DNA from: Gammaproteobacteria bacterium
GTDB lineage: Bacteria; Pseudomonadota; Gammaproteobacteria; Steroidobacterales; GCA-2729495
DNA length: 64,000 nucleotides
Assembly: GCA_024229935.1 (NCBI GenBank)
Contig: JAAERX010000002.1
Coordinates: 62,001 to 126,000, forward strand
Reading direction: 5' to 3'
Position numbers and translations under genes: made by a program. Of this stretch, positions 20,603 through 30,482 are shown piece after piece; the stretch's first letter is position 1; every line of letters begins with the position of its first letter. The notes below the pieces were generated by a model. It was given only the letters and a program-made list of their open reading frames with translations, ran no database searches and was not told the DNA's origin.

Positions 20603-21184
20603 TTACTTACTTACTTTTCTCTTTCTAGCCACACCAAACAGCCCAATCAACCCACTGCTAAATAACCAGACTGCTGCCGGAATGGGCACAACAGAAACCT
20701 CAGCACCATTAAAAGCTGGCGTAAACTTAAGGGGACTGGGATTGAGATTAAAGAAGCTACCAAGGTAGGGCAGAGCATCACCCAGGTCTAGGCTTATAGT
20801 GCTGCCAGCCGAGCCCAATGTATCGAAAGTGTAGGTACCAATAGTTGCTGTCGGACTGGAATTATCAAAACCCAACTTAACACTACCCGTATCTATAGTT
20901 GTGCTACCAAATGCGATAGCTGGAGAGTTGTATTCGAAGCCCACGTAGCTTGCGTGAGTTTCATTAAACGTAACATGCACTTTGCCACGGAATATACCCA
21001 CATACTCTCCTATATTTTCGTCAGCTGCATCCATGACAAGATCAACCGTAAATTGCTCACCCTCGCTCACAGAACTTGTTGAAGGCACAAGGGAAATCGT
21101 TGCGGCCAAGCTCGGTAATGCCAAAAGGCTGAAAGTAATAATTGCTGATGTAAACCTAATCCATGTTTTTATTATTGTTTTCAT
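20603..21184 (-). CDS. PEP-CTERM sorting-signal protein 2, cohesin-like body
   Basis: A 193-residue secreted protein with a signal peptide ending around LALPSLAA. The body begins ISLVPSTSSVSEGEQFTVDLVMDA and continues with a pattern of beta strands (VGIFRGKVHVTF, SVKLGFD, TIGTYTFDT). This resembles cohesin-type domains found in other PEP-CTERM proteins; the assignment is by eye. The tail is VPIPAAVWLFSSGLIGLFGV followed by ARKRK, an exosortase signal. GGAG lies about 10 nt before the ATG. It sits 49 bp upstream of protein 1. Confidence 0.85.
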   Translation of the reverse strand: MKTIIKTWIRFTSAIITFSLLALPSLAATISLVPSTSSVSEGEQFTVDLVMDAADENIGEYVGIFRGKVHVTFNETHASYVGFEYNSPAIAFGSTTIDTGSVKLGFDNSSPTATIGTYTFDTLGSAGSTISLDLGDALPYLGSFFNLNPSPLKFTPAFNGAEVSVVPIPAAVWLFSSGLIGLFGVARKRKVSK

Positions 21185-21295
21185 TATTATCTAACTCCTT
21201 GAATTACAATTATTTATCTGTCTTCCGTGATAATCATCATCTTATTTTTCATATTGTTATCTTGATAAATCTTGGCTACCTGCGTGATGCGTACT

Positions 21296-22078
21296 TCAGG
21301 TGGCTATCCGTACTTGTTGTTTGCGATTCCAGCCAACTAACAGCCCTATACCTGAAGCAAACAACCAAACAGCTGCAGGAATTGGCACAAGGGCATCACC
21401 AGATGCCACAGCCCATGCGCTTCCAATAATCAATTCATTTGGCAACACCTCGTTCTGATTTCCGTTGAAGTTAAAAAACATCACTTTGCCGTCTTCAAAA
21501 GGATTGGCGCTAGACCAGGTACGGGAATTGTTCAAGCCAGCTTCATTGAGCAGACCTGTAAATGGGCCGGTATTTGACAGGCAGGAAACAGTCGGGTCAC
21601 TACAAGGGGTGTCTCCACCACTAACGTCTTTTTTACTGATATTTCCAAGTGTATTAAAATACAGATGCGCTATTTCACTGGCAGTACTACCAGCAAAGGC
21701 GGACCCTGCTGCAGACACATTCTGTGCACGATCTGTTGAACCGTCTACACTCCAGTTCCGATTAAACATAGCGCCATTAATTGGTGTGATAGAAGGCAAG
21801 CGCCAGGTATCTAAACCAAGGTAACCTGCAGAATTCATAGCACCAATCCATTCATTGGCAGTATCAAGAGTCATGAGGCCGGATGCTCTGATACCAGCAA
21901 CCCCAAAGTCTTCACTTTGAGCAAGGTTGACATTAGTCAGCCAGGTAATATCCAGCACCGTGTCATAAAAGGCCTGACCACCAGCTCGCTCAACCAATGT
22001 CGCGCTGGCCATCTGACTAATACACATCATTATTACCAGCAAGGCTACTGCTGACCCCTTCTTAACCCTGTAAAGCAT
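21296..22078 (-). CDS. PEP-CTERM sorting-signal protein 3, Lcl/DUF1566-like body
   Basis: A 260-residue secreted protein with a signal peptide ending near ISQMASA. The body starts with LVERAGGQAFYDTVLDITWL and contains LDTWRLPSITPI, the WRLP pattern of the Lcl C-terminal (DUF1566) domain. A cysteine pair in CSDPTVSC could form a disulfide. The C-terminus VPIPAAVWLFASGIGLLVGW then NRKQQ is the sorting signal. GGAG precedes the ATG by a few bases. It is the first of the three-gene row and lies below the MerR-like gene. Confidence 0.86.
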   Translation of the reverse strand: MLYRVKKGSAVALLVIMMCISQMASATLVERAGGQAFYDTVLDITWLTNVNLAQSEDFGVAGIRASGLMTLDTANEWIGAMNSAGYLGLDTWRLPSITPINGAMFNRNWSVDGSTDRAQNVSAAGSAFAGSTASEIAHLYFNTLGNISKKDVSGGDTPCSDPTVSCLSNTGPFTGLLNEAGLNNSRTWSSANPFEDGKVMFFNFNGNQNEVLPNELIIGSAWAVASGDALVPIPAAVWLFASGIGLLVGWNRKQQVRIAT

Positions 22079-22179
22079 GTTGTTACTCCTTTCCTGTATT
22101 CGGTTCCGTTAGCCAGCAATGTCTTTTATGGCGCCGATCTAATGTCAGGCTCTTCTGCCGTAACAGATAAAAAGCACTA

Positions 22180-22192
22180 ACTAACGATTAGT
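22180..22192. promoter_or_regulatory. Small inverted repeat upstream of PEP-CTERM gene 3
   Basis: ACTAA-CGA-TTAGT is a short perfect inverted repeat about 100 bp upstream of the ATG of the third PEP-CTERM gene. The size and place suit a regulator site, possibly for the neighbouring MerR-like protein, but there is no second copy to support it. Confidence 0.25.
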
Positions 22193-22304
22193 CATATCAA
22201 TACCAGTCATAATTTTTCTGGTTAGATACTTATTTTTTTCAATTCATTTCTATAAATTTTGTTCTGTTCTAACTGAAAAGCTTTCTATTAATCTCATTAG
22301 AAAA

Positions 22305-23048
22305 TTATTGGCCTGCCTCGGAATCCAACATCTGCTCCACACGATCAAGGCGATTAGCAATCTCTTCGAGCTTTAGTACAAGCAATTTTTTAACCTCAGG
22401 ACCATTAGCGTTATCATCTTGCCCGTTGACCTTTAGTGCAGATGATGCAGAACGAACGGGAATGGTTTCCTCGAGGCCTTGTTCAGGGAAAAAATCTCCA
22501 GATAACCTGGGCAGAATATCTGTATCTTCAAAATCAGTAGTGAAGCGGTTCAATTGCTCTGAACTAACTCCTCCAGATAATTCCCGCTCAAGGGAAAATA
22601 ACTTACTCAAATCGATGACTGTGCCAATTTGCACACGGCCTGTATCGATACTGCATATTTGTTCCGGGCTAAGGTGATCAAGGACCTGATCAAATTTTTC
22701 TGGCGATACATGCGGCATTAACCCCATTAGTGACAGCCGCACACGCAACCTACGCACTTCAACTGTAAAGCTCCGCTCTGTATCTCTAGCCGCAAGGGTT
22801 TGGATGTCGGGTACAGACAGCTGCGCAAGAAAAATAGAAATTAATTTTAATGAGCCATATTCATCCTTAAGCAAGGAACGTAGCTTCGGAATGACTCTTA
22901 AGATATTAAAGTCCCGCTGCGAGTAGACAGCCCCACGTCCACGATGTGATGGGCCAGACAGCAACCCTTTAGTGATGTAGTCGCTGATTGTCCGTTTATT
23001 AACAGCAGTCAATTCCTCCAACTCATTAATGGTGTAAGAACGAATCAT
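22305..23048 (-). CDS. MerR-type regulator of unknown specificity
   Basis: A 247-residue protein. Residues 1-70 form a MerR-like winged helix-turn-helix (SYTINELEELTAVNKRTISDYI, then GRGAVYSQRDFNILRVI). The middle has arginine-rich and leucine-rich helices (VEVRRLRVRLSLMGLMPH). The last 35 residues (VLKLEEIANRLDRVEQML) look like a coiled coil for dimerisation. No cysteine cluster for metal binding and no known ligand domain is visible. It lies upstream of the three PEP-CTERM genes on the same strand, separated by 226 bp, so a link is possible but not shown. Clear family: MerR HTH; function unknown. Confidence 0.78.
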   Translation of the reverse strand: MIRSYTINELEELTAVNKRTISDYITKGLLSGPSHRGRGAVYSQRDFNILRVIPKLRSLLKDEYGSLKLISIFLAQLSVPDIQTLAARDTERSFTVEVRRLRVRLSLMGLMPHVSPEKFDQVLDHLSPEQICSIDTGRVQIGTVIDLSKLFSLERELSGGVSSEQLNRFTTDFEDTDILPRLSGDFFPEQGLEETIPVRSASSALKVNGQDDNANGPEVKKLLVLKLEEIANRLDRVEQMLDSEAGQ

Positions 23049-23164
23049 TTACCTTCTCTCCAAGAAAAATTAAAGCACGTGAAAATATACGCTTAAATAT
23101 GCAAATGTACTGCTTGGTTACATCTTACAAACTATTGAAAATAAAAATATTTAAATAACTATAC

Positions 23165-23180
23165 ATTTACAACTGTAAAT
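23165..23180. promoter_or_regulatory. Candidate operator of the MerR-like gene
   Basis: ATTTACA-AC-TGTAAAT is a perfect 7-bp inverted repeat with a 2-bp centre, about 117 bp upstream of the MerR-like start. MerR proteins often bind short symmetric sites and control their own gene, so this is a reasonable candidate, but no promoter elements were fixed around it. Confidence 0.35.
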
Positions 23181-23363
23181 ATCTTACTGGAAGTACGAAT
23201 ATTTGTCCATAAAATATGTGAACTTTATTTTAAACATATTCAACCACCTGAAATAACAAGGATTACTGTCAAAGACAGACATCAGCCTCTTTGGCGTTAT
23301 GCAAAAAGCCAGCTTTACGGCACTGACCAGACCTCAGAACCACCCTGAACGGAAATCCTGCCC

Positions 23364-23396
23364 AAAAAAAAACCCGCTCTATAAGCAGGTTTTTTT
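23364..23396 (-). terminator. Terminator after the DksA/TraR-like gene
   Basis: A stem AACCCGCT/AGCAGGTT (one mismatch) with a long A-run on one side and T7 on the other lies 47 bp past the stop of the DksA-like gene. On the minus strand the T-run follows the stem directly. Confidence 0.88.
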
Positions 23397-23442
23397 GGCT
23401 AATGAATCAGCCTGGGCGGAGATATATTAGCTTAATGCCTGA

Positions 23443-23805
23443 CTAGCCCCCGGACGCCTCAGCATGACCCGCACAATTAATGCAGTGGCGTACAGTTAGT
23501 TGCACTTTGAGTCGCTGCGGATTAATAGGCTCGCCACACTCAAAGCAATTCCCATACTCACCCGTATCTATTCTTATTAGTGCTGTTTTGATTGCATACA
23601 GCTCTGCATCCCTGCGTCGATTAGATGCCTGAGACATGGCCTGAGCCTGCATGGCATCCATACGCGATAAACGTCCAACCCGTGCCTGATCTAGTTCAAC
23701 AGTGATGGCCGACTCCCTCCCTGCCTCCTGCACATCCACCAATTCTTTTTGGCGGCTAATGAGCTTATTCCGGAAAAAATCCATATGCAGTTCATTATTA
23801 CCCAT
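23443..23805 (-). CDS. DksA/TraR-family C4 zinc-finger protein
   Basis: A 120-residue protein with an N-terminal coiled coil (about residues 10-75) and a C-terminal C4 zinc finger, CFECGEPINPQRLKV then HCINC. DksA relatives bind in the secondary channel of RNA polymerase and modulate initiation. It is shorter than E. coli DksA (151 residues), and the tip between the coils has the sequence VELDQARVGRLSRMDA, typical of the short DksA/TraR paralogues rather than of true DksA. It starts 22 bp after trpS and probably shares its transcript. Confidence 0.85.
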   Translation of the reverse strand: MGNNELHMDFFRNKLISRQKELVDVQEAGRESAITVELDQARVGRLSRMDAMQAQAMSQASNRRRDAELYAIKTALIRIDTGEYGNCFECGEPINPQRLKVQLTVRHCINCAGHAEASGG

Positions 23806-23827
23806 GACTTACTCAGCACCTAAAAGA

Positions 23828-24838
23828 TCAGGCCAGTGGGGCTATACCAACAGCCGCACGTACTTCAGCAATAACGGCTGATGAATACTCCCGGGCACGT
23901 GCCGAACCTTTCTTCAGAACGCTTTCAATATGTGCAGGGTCTAAAATCAACCTATTATATTCATCTCGTGGGGCCGCCAAATGTGCATCAAGGTATTCAA
24001 ATAACTCCTGTTTGGCATCACCCCAGCCAGCCCCATCCAGAAGCTTCTGCCTGAAAGCAACTACTTCAGCCTCACTGGCAAATGCTTTATAGATATCAAA
24101 TAAAGCGCTGTCATCTGGATCCTTGGGCTCCCCAGGCTCAAGAGAGTTAGTCTTGATTTTCATAATCAGCTTACGTAGCTTTTTGGCCGGCTCAAATAGT
24201 GGAATAGTATTGTTATAGCTCTTACTCATCTTTCGTCCATCAAGGCCAGACAAAACTGCTGCCCTAGCATCAACCACGGCCTCCGGCAAAACAAAGGTCT
24301 CGCCATAGATATGGTTAAACCGTTGGGCAATATCACGCGCCATTTCCACATGCTGAATCTGATCTTTTCCAACAGGGACTTTATGTGCATTAAACATCAG
24401 AATATCTGCTGTCATTAAAACCGGATAAGAGAATAGGGCCATTGTTATGCCCTTATCAGGATCACGATTACCTACCTCTTCATTATCTGCAACAGCTGCT
24501 TTATACGCATGTGCCCGATTCATCAACCCCTTAGCCGTAACACTACTGATGATCCAATTTAGTTCAGCTATTTCAGGCACATCAGATTGACGATAAAAGA
24601 CAGACTTGTCTGTATCAAGACCCAGCGCCAGCCAGGTTGCGGCAACCTCAAGGCAGGATTGACGCAACCGCCCAGGTTCCTGATTTTTAACCAATGCATG
24701 ATAATCAGCCAGAAAATAAAAAGACTGCACATCCCCGGAGCGGCTTGCCTGAATAGCAGGCCTGATCGCACCCACATAGTTTCCAAGGTGTGGCGCACCG
24801 GTTGTTGTAATGCCTGTCAGTACTGTCTGCTTACTCAT
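23828..24838 (-). CDS. trpS: Tryptophanyl-tRNA synthetase TrpS
   Basis: TrpS charges tRNA-Trp. The 336-residue class I enzyme shows the HIGH-like PHLGN motif near residue 16 and KMSKS in [12 protein letters not shown]. The start is placed at the ATG at 24838, giving [14 protein letters not shown] and a GGAG just upstream; an ATG four codons earlier has no ribosome site. TATAAT at about 24895-24900 on the minus strand is a likely -10 element, though its -35 is poor. Confidence 0.95.
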   Translation of the reverse strand: MSKQTVLTGITTTGAPHLGNYVGAIRPAIQASRSGDVQSFYFLADYHALVKNQEPGRLRQSCLEVAATWLALGLDTDKSVFYRQSDVPEIAELNWIISSVTAKGLMNRAHAYKAAVADNEEVGNRDPDKGITMALFSYPVLMTADILMFNAHKVPVGKDQIQHVEMARDIAQRFNHIYGETFVLPEAVVDARAAVLSGLDGRKMSKSYNNTIPLFEPAKKLRKLIMKIKTNSLEPGEPKDPDDSALFDIYKAFASEAEVVAFRQKLLDGAGWGDAKQELFEYLDAHLAAPRDEYNRLILDPAHIESVLKKGSARAREYSSAVIAEVRAAVGIAPLA

Positions 24839-25403
24839 ATACTCCGCCATTGAGGTTTACTACCCGCCGCATTCTAAAGCATACCGACATCCAGATTATA
24901 GTTACCTGCAATATCGGTGGATTTTACAACAAGGCAGCCTGCTACCCGACCTGAAAATTGCGGTCTGGCAATATATTAACAATAAAGCCTGAGCTCTATT
25001 TCTGGCCTACTACTAACACCATGAAGCACCAGGCTGCAGACCAGCAAATGAATGGGGTGACGGGTTGCTGACACAACTATTTGGTGACATTTAGATTAAA
25101 GATAACCTGCATATAACTGCCACAGATGATGAAAATAGGACCCATATAGTATTACTGCTAATCAGCCAATAATCCTATACATGACAAATGCAGGGTGGAA
25201 TTATTGATATATATAGTAATAGGCTTTAGAAAGATACTTATATATAAGATACAGCCTGAGCATAAAGACATTTGGTAGGTTTACATCTGCTGAAGCATTT
25301 AAGCTGCATCAACATTATAAATGCCTCACGTACTGCTAAAAATTCAATAAAAAAAAACCCGCAAGAGGCGGGTTTTCCCTTGAGCTGATACCGTGCTTAC
25401 AGC
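24839..25403. other. Long spacer between trpS and rplQ
   Basis: In these 565 bp I see no gene of convincing length or codon pattern on either strand. The trpS side should carry its promoter. The middle is AT-rich with runs such as GATATATATAG near 25206-25216. The rplQ side ends in the alpha-operon terminator. Confidence 0.6.
25349..25376 (-). terminator. Terminator of the ribosomal alpha operon
   Basis: A perfect stem AACCCGC/GCGGGTT with loop AAGAG lies about 30 bp after the rplQ stop. On the minus strand it is followed by T9, a strong intrinsic terminator that closes the long ribosomal transcript. Confidence 0.94.
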
Positions 25404-25778
25404 CTATTCAGCAGCGTTTTCCGGTTGATCAAGTAGCTGCACAATTGCCATTGGGGCAGCATCACCTGCCCGATGACCAGCTTTCAGAATACGCAGATAG
25501 CCACCTGGTCGCGCTTTAAAACGTGGCCCCAACTCATTAAATAACTTACCAACTGATACTTTGTCACGCAAACGGTCAAAGGCCAGACGACGGTTAGCTA
25601 CACCATCTTCCTTAGCAAGAGTAATTAATGGCTCAACGACCCGGCGCAGCTCTTTTGCTTTGCTTACTGTCGTACGAATAGTCTCGTGCTGAATCAGCGA
25701 TGAAGCCATATTTCGATACATGGCTTTACGATGACTACTCTTGCGACCGAGGGTACGGCCTGACTTTTGATGTCGCAT
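25404..25778 (-). CDS. rplQ: Large ribosomal subunit protein L17
   Basis: L17 binds 23S rRNA near the exit tunnel side of the 50S subunit. The 124 residues start [20 protein letters not shown], and [21 protein letters not shown] is intact, as is [20 protein letters not shown]. It is the last gene of the alpha operon after rpoA. Confidence 0.97.
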   Translation of the reverse strand: MRHQKSGRTLGRKSSHRKAMYRNMASSLIQHETIRTTVSKAKELRRVVEPLITLAKEDGVANRRLAFDRLRDKVSVGKLFNELGPRFKARPGGYLRILKAGHRAGDAAPMAIVQLLDQPENAAE

Positions 25779-25814
25779 GGTTCTTTACCGTTTAACTTGT
25801 TTATTTCTGGTTAT

Positions 25815-26816
25815 TCAGGCGGCAACTTCGTCGTCACCAGTAACCAGGCTAGCAGGTGGCCAGTTTTCTACACGCATACCTAAGGAAAGGCCATGACTTT
25901 CGAGCACTTCCTTAATTTCGGTGAGGGACTTCTTGCCCAGATTTGGCGTGCGAAGCAACTCAACCTCAGTACGCTGAATTAGATCACCAATATAATTAAT
26001 ATTTTCAGCCTTCAGGCAATTGGCTGAGCGAACAGTCAACTCCAGATCATCAACCGGACGTAACAGTAATGGATCAACTTGTGATTCAGCTGCGGCTGCA
26101 TCCGCTTCATCCTGACCCTGCAGGTCAACAAACACATCTAACTGCTCTTTCAGAATGTTGCCGGCTCGACGAATTGCTTCTTCAGGGTCAATAGTGCCAT
26201 TAGTCTCGATATCGATAAGCAGCTTATCCAGATTAGTACGCTGTTCAACACGTGCCGCTTCAACTGTATAGCTGACCCGGCGTATTGGCGTAAATGAGGC
26301 ATCAAGTTGTAGCTGTCCGATACGTCCGGAATGATCCTCCAGACTCACTGCCCGTACTGCTGGGCGGTAACCACGATTACGCTCAACAACAAGCCGCATA
26401 TTGAGCTCACCCGTGCTGGTCAAATTAGCAATTACCAGGTCAGGGTTTACAACCTCAATATCATGGTCAACTGCAATATCAGCTGCTGTAACTTCACCTG
26501 GACCAGATTTATGCAAAATCAGCTCTGCATGATCACGTGAGTGCATGGTGATAGCAATATCTTTAATATTCAGAAGAATTTCAACAACATCCTCCTGCAC
26601 ACCCTCAATACTGGTGTACTCATGCAATACGCCATCAATATCAACTTCTGTGACAGCACAACCAGGCATGCTTGATAACAATACACGTCGCAGGGCATTG
26701 CCCAGCGTATGCCCAAAACCACGTTCAAATGGTTCTATGACAACACGTGCCTTATTCTCAGTCTGAGATTGCACCCGCACGCTGCGGGGCTTAAGGAATT
26801 CATTAATTTCTGACAT
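25815..26816 (-). CDS. rpoA: RNA polymerase alpha subunit
   Basis: Alpha dimerises to nucleate RNA polymerase assembly and its C-terminal domain contacts UP elements and activators. The 333-residue protein begins [15 protein letters not shown] at the ATG at 26816; the reading frame extends 14 codons upstream but a GGGGA ribosome site supports this start. The N-terminal domain has [17 protein letters not shown]; the C-terminal domain has [20 protein letters not shown] followed by [19 protein letters not shown]. It lies between rpsD and rplQ as usual. Confidence 0.97.
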   Translation of the reverse strand: MSEINEFLKPRSVRVQSQTENKARVVIEPFERGFGHTLGNALRRVLLSSMPGCAVTEVDIDGVLHEYTSIEGVQEDVVEILLNIKDIAITMHSRDHAELILHKSGPGEVTAADIAVDHDIEVVNPDLVIANLTSTGELNMRLVVERNRGYRPAVRAVSLEDHSGRIGQLQLDASFTPIRRVSYTVEAARVEQRTNLDKLLIDIETNGTIDPEEAIRRAGNILKEQLDVFVDLQGQDEADAAAAESQVDPLLLRPVDDLELTVRSANCLKAENINYIGDLIQRTEVELLRTPNLGKKSLTEIKEVLESHGLSLGMRVENWPPASLVTGDDEVAA

Positions 26817-26835
26817 TTGATACTGTCCCCTGCAA

Positions 26836-27465
26836 TTACTTGGAGTAAAGCTCAACAACTAGGTTTTCATTAATATCCGGAAGAATATCTTCTCGTTCCG
26901 GTAAAGAACGTAAAACACCAGTCAGCTTTTTTTCATCAACTTCAACCCATTCTGGCAAGCCCATCTGAGTCGAAATTTCCATAGCGCTCTTAATCCGCAT
27001 TTGCTTCTGCGCCTTCTCACGAACACTAACGTTATCACCAGCACTTACCTGGTATGACGCTATGTTCACAACTGTGCCATTCACTGTAATGGCCTTATGG
27101 CTCACCAGCTGGCGCCCCTCTGCACGAGTAGCGGAATAACCCATGCGATACACAACATTATCGAGGCGCCCTTCCAGCAGGCGAAGCAGGTTTTCACCTG
27201 TTGACCCTTTTTGCTGGGCAGCTTTCTTATAGTAGTTACGGAATTGTTTTTCCAATACACCGTACATACGCCGCAGCTTCTGCTTTTCACGCAACTGCAT
27301 TCCGTAATCAGATAGGCGGCTGCGACGTGCTCCCTGGCTAGCTGTCTGGCCTGGAGGCGTTTCCAGCTTGCACTTGGAATCAAGCGGCCGTACACCACTC
27401 TTCAAAAAAAGATCAGTACCCTCACGACGTGAGAGCTTACATTTTGGTCCCAGATATCTGGCCAT
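26836..27465 (-). CDS. rpsD: Small ribosomal subunit protein S4
   Basis: S4 is a primary 16S rRNA binder and, in E. coli, the translational repressor of the alpha operon. The 209 residues start [20 protein letters not shown], and the S4 RNA-binding domain is present (about 98-160, [20 protein letters not shown]). Two extra cysteines (Cys9 and Cys32) are present, but not a zinc set. Confidence 0.97.
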   Translation of the reverse strand: MARYLGPKCKLSRREGTDLFLKSGVRPLDSKCKLETPPGQTASQGARRSRLSDYGMQLREKQKLRRMYGVLEKQFRNYYKKAAQQKGSTGENLLRLLEGRLDNVVYRMGYSATRAEGRQLVSHKAITVNGTVVNIASYQVSAGDNVSVREKAQKQMRIKSAMEISTQMGLPEWVEVDEKKLTGVLRSLPEREDILPDINENLVVELYSK

Positions 27466-27475
27466 CAGACTTTCC

Positions 27476-27856
27476 TCACACTCGCCGCTTCTTGGGCGGA
27501 CGACATCCGTTATGGGGGATCGGTGTTACATCTTCAATATTAGTGATGCGATACCCCGCGTTATTCAATGATCGTACAGCCGACTCCCGTCCAGGCCCAG
27601 GACCCTGAACCCTTACTTCCAGGTTTTTCAAACCATATTCCTGAGCTGCAAGCCCGGCTTTTTCAGCTGCTATCTGAGCGGCAAACGGTGTGCTCTTACG
27701 TGAACCACGGAAACCACAACCACCCGCAGTTGCCCAGGCCAACGCATTACCCTGTCGATCTGTGATCGTGATAATTGTGTTGTTAAAAGTCGCATGAATG
27801 TGGGCGATACCATCAACCACATGCTTCTTAACCTTCTTTTTTTTCTCTTCTGCCAT
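27476..27856 (-). CDS. rpsK: Small ribosomal subunit protein S11
   Basis: S11 lies in the platform of the 30S subunit near the mRNA exit. The 126-residue protein has the family core [20 protein letters not shown] and ends in [20 protein letters not shown]. The N-terminus is a short lysine-rich run. It follows rpsM in the alpha operon. Confidence 0.97.
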   Translation of the reverse strand: MAEEKKKKVKKHVVDGIAHIHATFNNTIITITDRQGNALAWATAGGCGFRGSRKSTPFAAQIAAEKAGLAAQEYGLKNLEVRVQGPGPGRESAVRSLNNAGYRITNIEDVTPIPHNGCRPPKKRRV

Positions 27857-27882
27857 ACGAATCTAATCCGTTATTCGATCAA

Positions 27883-28239
27883 TTATTTACGAACTGCCCG
27901 ACGCGGTCCCTTCCGGGTACGAGCATTTGTACGGGTACGCTGACCACGCAGGGGGAGACCCCGACGATGCCGAATACCACGGTAACAACCAAGGTCCATC
28001 AACCGTTTAATGCTCATGGCAGTTTCACGACGGAGGTCACCTTCCACAATAAATTTTGCCACTTCAGAACGAAGCAGTTCCACCTCGGGCTCACTAAGGT
28101 CTTTAACCTTAACATCAGGTGCAATCTTTGCTGCTGCACAAATATCAGCAGCACGATTACGGCCGATGCCATAAACGCTCGTAAGCGCAATCACGATATG
28201 CTTGTTTAAAGGTATGTTTATACCTGCAATACGGGCCAT
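27883..28239 (-). CDS. rpsM: Small ribosomal subunit protein S13
   Basis: S13 sits at the top of the 30S head and forms bridges to the 50S subunit. The 118 residues start [20 protein letters not shown], with [20 protein letters not shown] and the basic tail [17 protein letters not shown]. It opens the alpha group after secY and rpmJ. Confidence 0.97.
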   Translation of the reverse strand: MARIAGINIPLNKHIVIALTSVYGIGRNRAADICAAAKIAPDVKVKDLSEPEVELLRSEVAKFIVEGDLRRETAMSIKRLMDLGCYRGIRHRRGLPLRGQRTRTNARTRKGPRRAVRK

Positions 28240-28277
28240 TCTTAATCTCCGTTAACGTTAGCAGTTAGTCTTAACGA

Positions 28278-28391
28278 CTAACCCTGACGCTGCTTATGCC
28301 GCGGGTCGGTGCAGATAACACGCAGCACACCTTTTCTGCGGATGATCTTGCAGTTTCTGCAGATCTTCTTAACTGATGCACGAACTTTCAT
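28278..28391 (-). CDS. rpmJ: Large ribosomal subunit protein L36
   Basis: A 37-residue zinc-ribbon ribosomal protein. The translation begins [20 protein letters not shown] and ends HKQRQG. The zinc set is Cys11, Cys14, Cys27 and His33, so it is the zinc-containing form. It lies between secY and rpsM, the standard place. A purine-rich GGAGAGAAC segment precedes the ATG. Confidence 0.96.
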   Translation of the reverse strand: MKVRASVKKICRNCKIIRRKGVLRVICTDPRHKQRQG

Positions 28392-28421
28392 CGTTCTCTC
28401 CAGATCTTCTTCAGGCTCGCC

Positions 28422-29765
28422 TTAACGAGCCTGACCGGCACGGCCATAGCCATGCAAATTAGCTTTCTTCAACAGGCCATCATATTGCTGTGACATCATG
28501 TGGGCCTGCAGTTGTGACATAAAGTCCATGGTTACAACAACAATAATTAACAGTGATGTACCGCCAAAATAAAATGGCACCTGCGCATACAAAATCATGA
28601 ACTCAGGCAGCAAACATACGCAGGCAATATAGATTGCACCCCAGAAGGTCAGCCGCGTAAGCACCTTGTCAATATACTCAGCTGTCTGTGTACCCGGACG
28701 TATACCCGGAATAAATCCACCTGATTTCTTCAGGTTGTCAGCTGTTTCACGTGAGTTAAATACCAATGCTGTATAGAAAAAGCAGAAAAACACAATCAGC
28801 GAGGCATATAGAAAAATATAGATGGGCTGACCCGGTGATAACTTGGCAGCAATAGTCTGTAACCAGGCCATCGACTCACTGGTACCACCCCACTGAGCCA
28901 GAGTAGCCGGAAATAGAATCAAACTACTTGCAAAAATCGGAGGGATAACACCTGACATATTGATCTTGAATGGCAGATGACTTGTCTGGCCGGCCATCAT
29001 ACGGCGACCTTGCTGTCGTTTGGCATAGTTGACCGTAATTCTGCGCTGGCCGCGTTCCATAAATACAACAAAATAAGTTACCGCTAGCACCAATATTATT
29101 AGCACCAATGCCAGTGTTGGTGACATCTCACCTGTATTTACCAACTCAAGAGTGCCACCAATTGCAGATGGCAGTCCTGCAATAATACTGGAGAGGATAA
29201 TCATGGAGATACCGTTACCGATACCACGCTCAGTGATTTGCTCACCCAGCCACATCAGAAATACGGTTCCGGTCACAAGCGTAACAGCGGCCGTGAAAAC
29301 AAAATTTGGGCCAGGATTAATAACCACACCCTGATTCTGGAAAGCTACCGCTGCACCAAAAGCCTGAGCACTGGCAAGAATTACAGTGAAATAACGTGTG
29401 TACTGGGTAATCTTTCGCCGCCCTGCCTCACCTTCTTTCTTAAGCTGAGCAATCTGCGGCACCACCACGCCAGCCATCTGCATAATAATAGAAGCAGAAA
29501 TATACGGCATGATGCCTAATGCAAAAATACTAAGTCGTTGCAGTGCGCCACCAGAGAACATATTAAACATACTCAGAATGGTGCCTGACTGCTCTTGAAA
29601 GAACTGCTCAAGTGCAACCGGATCAATACCCGGCACAGGTATAAAGGTGCCGATACGATAGACAATCAGAGCAGCCGCCAAGAAAAACAGGCGCGAACGC
29701 AAATCAGCAAAGCGGGAAGCTTCACCAAGTGCAGATGCCGGGTTTTCTAGTTTACCTTTTGCCAC
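28422..29765 (-). CDS. secY: Preprotein translocase subunit SecY
   Basis: SecY is the channel of the Sec translocon in the inner membrane. The 447 residues show ten hydrophobic helices, beginning with [20 protein letters not shown]. The cytosolic loop [20 protein letters not shown] and the plug-region [20 protein letters not shown] are conserved. It stands at the end of the spc operon between rplO and rpmJ. Its partner SecE is encoded at 54584-54961. Confidence 0.97.
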   Translation of the reverse strand: MAKGKLENPASALGEASRFADLRSRLFFLAAALIVYRIGTFIPVPGIDPVALEQFFQEQSGTILSMFNMFSGGALQRLSIFALGIMPYISASIIMQMAGVVVPQIAQLKKEGEAGRRKITQYTRYFTVILASAQAFGAAVAFQNQGVVINPGPNFVFTAAVTLVTGTVFLMWLGEQITERGIGNGISMIILSSIIAGLPSAIGGTLELVNTGEMSPTLALVLIILVLAVTYFVVFMERGQRRITVNYAKRQQGRRMMAGQTSHLPFKINMSGVIPPIFASSLILFPATLAQWGGTSESMAWLQTIAAKLSPGQPIYIFLYASLIVFFCFFYTALVFNSRETADNLKKSGGFIPGIRPGTQTAEYIDKVLTRLTFWGAIYIACVCLLPEFMILYAQVPFYFGGTSLLIIVVVTMDFMSQLQAHMMSQQYDGLLKKANLHGYGRAGQAR

Positions 29766-29842
29766 TTTTTTCTCTGTTTGCCTTAATATTGGTGCTCTTG
29801 CCCATCAACCCGGCTTCGCCGTGATCTGGCCTGGGACCCCAC

Positions 29843-30277
29843 CTATTCTTCTATACTGCCGCCGGCCTTTTCAATGGCCTCACGTGCACCTTTGGTAACA
29901 CCTACGCCTCTCAGCTTTACGGCCTTGCTTACTTCACCGCTGGCAAAAACCTTTGCCCTTGTGCTCTGTTGTGCAATGACACCGGCACGCTTAAGCGCCA
30001 GCAAATCAATTTCTTCTTCCTCAATCGCGTTCAGTTCACTCAAGCGAACCTCTGCGTACGTTCGGGCTTTAGCCGAACGAAAACCGACTTTTGGCAGACG
30101 TCGATGAATCGGCATTTGGCCGCCTTCAAAGCCAACCTTATGGTAGCCACCAGAACGCGCTTTCTGGCCTTTCTGGCCGCGTCCGCATGTCTTGCCCTGA
30201 CCAGCTGAATGGCCACGCCCAAGGCGTTTGCTCGTTGGCTTGCTACCTGCAACAGGACCCATTGAGTTCAGTTTCAT
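29843..30277 (-). CDS. rplO: Large ribosomal subunit protein L15
   Basis: L15 is a late-assembly 50S protein. Its 144 residues start [20 protein letters not shown], then the Gly/Arg/Lys-rich tail [20 protein letters not shown] that winds through rRNA, and a compact C-terminal domain. Its ATG follows the rpmD stop directly (TAAATG). Confidence 0.96.
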   Translation of the reverse strand: MKLNSMGPVAGSKPTSKRLGRGHSAGQGKTCGRGQKGQKARSGGYHKVGFEGGQMPIHRRLPKVGFRSAKARTYAEVRLSELNAIEEEEIDLLALKRAGVIAQQSTRAKVFASGEVSKAVKLRGVGVTKGAREAIEKAGGSIEE

Positions 30278-30478
30278 TTATACGTCCTCAACCTGCAGGA
30301 GATAAGAAGCCTTATTAATCATCCCACGATTCTCTGGCGTATCATCAACAATTACGCTGTGATTGATACGGCGTAAACCCAAGCCTGCCACACACGCCTG
30401 GTGATTTTTCAAACGTCCGTACTTACTCTTAATAAGAGTAACTTTAACTTTTCCCGCTTTGCTTTTTGCTTTAGCCAT
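30278..30478 (-). CDS. rpmD: Large ribosomal subunit protein L30
   Basis: A 66-residue protein starting [20 protein letters not shown]; the core [20 protein letters not shown] matches L30. The open frame runs upstream to 30667, but that part overlaps rpsE in another frame, and the ATG at 30478 lies 5 bp after the rpsE stop, so the short form is chosen. Confidence 0.95.
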   Translation of the reverse strand: MAKAKSKAGKVKVTLIKSKYGRLKNHQACVAGLGLRRINHSVIVDDTPENRGMINKASYLLQVEDV

Positions 30479-30482
30479 GACC

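Larger units (their letters stand above)
23049..23442. other. AT-rich spacer with palindrome and terminator
   Basis: The 394-bp spacer has no convincing gene. The side next to the MerR gene is very AT-rich with several overlapping ATATTT/AAATAT-type inverted repeats and should hold its promoter. The other end holds the terminator of the trpS-dksA-like operon. Confidence 0.5.

Noticed and set aside
20554-22304. Sigma-54 sites in front of the PEP-CTERM genes
   Set aside because: No TGGCAC-N5-TTGC pattern found; the closest GG/GC pair near 22110-22140 has the wrong spacing.
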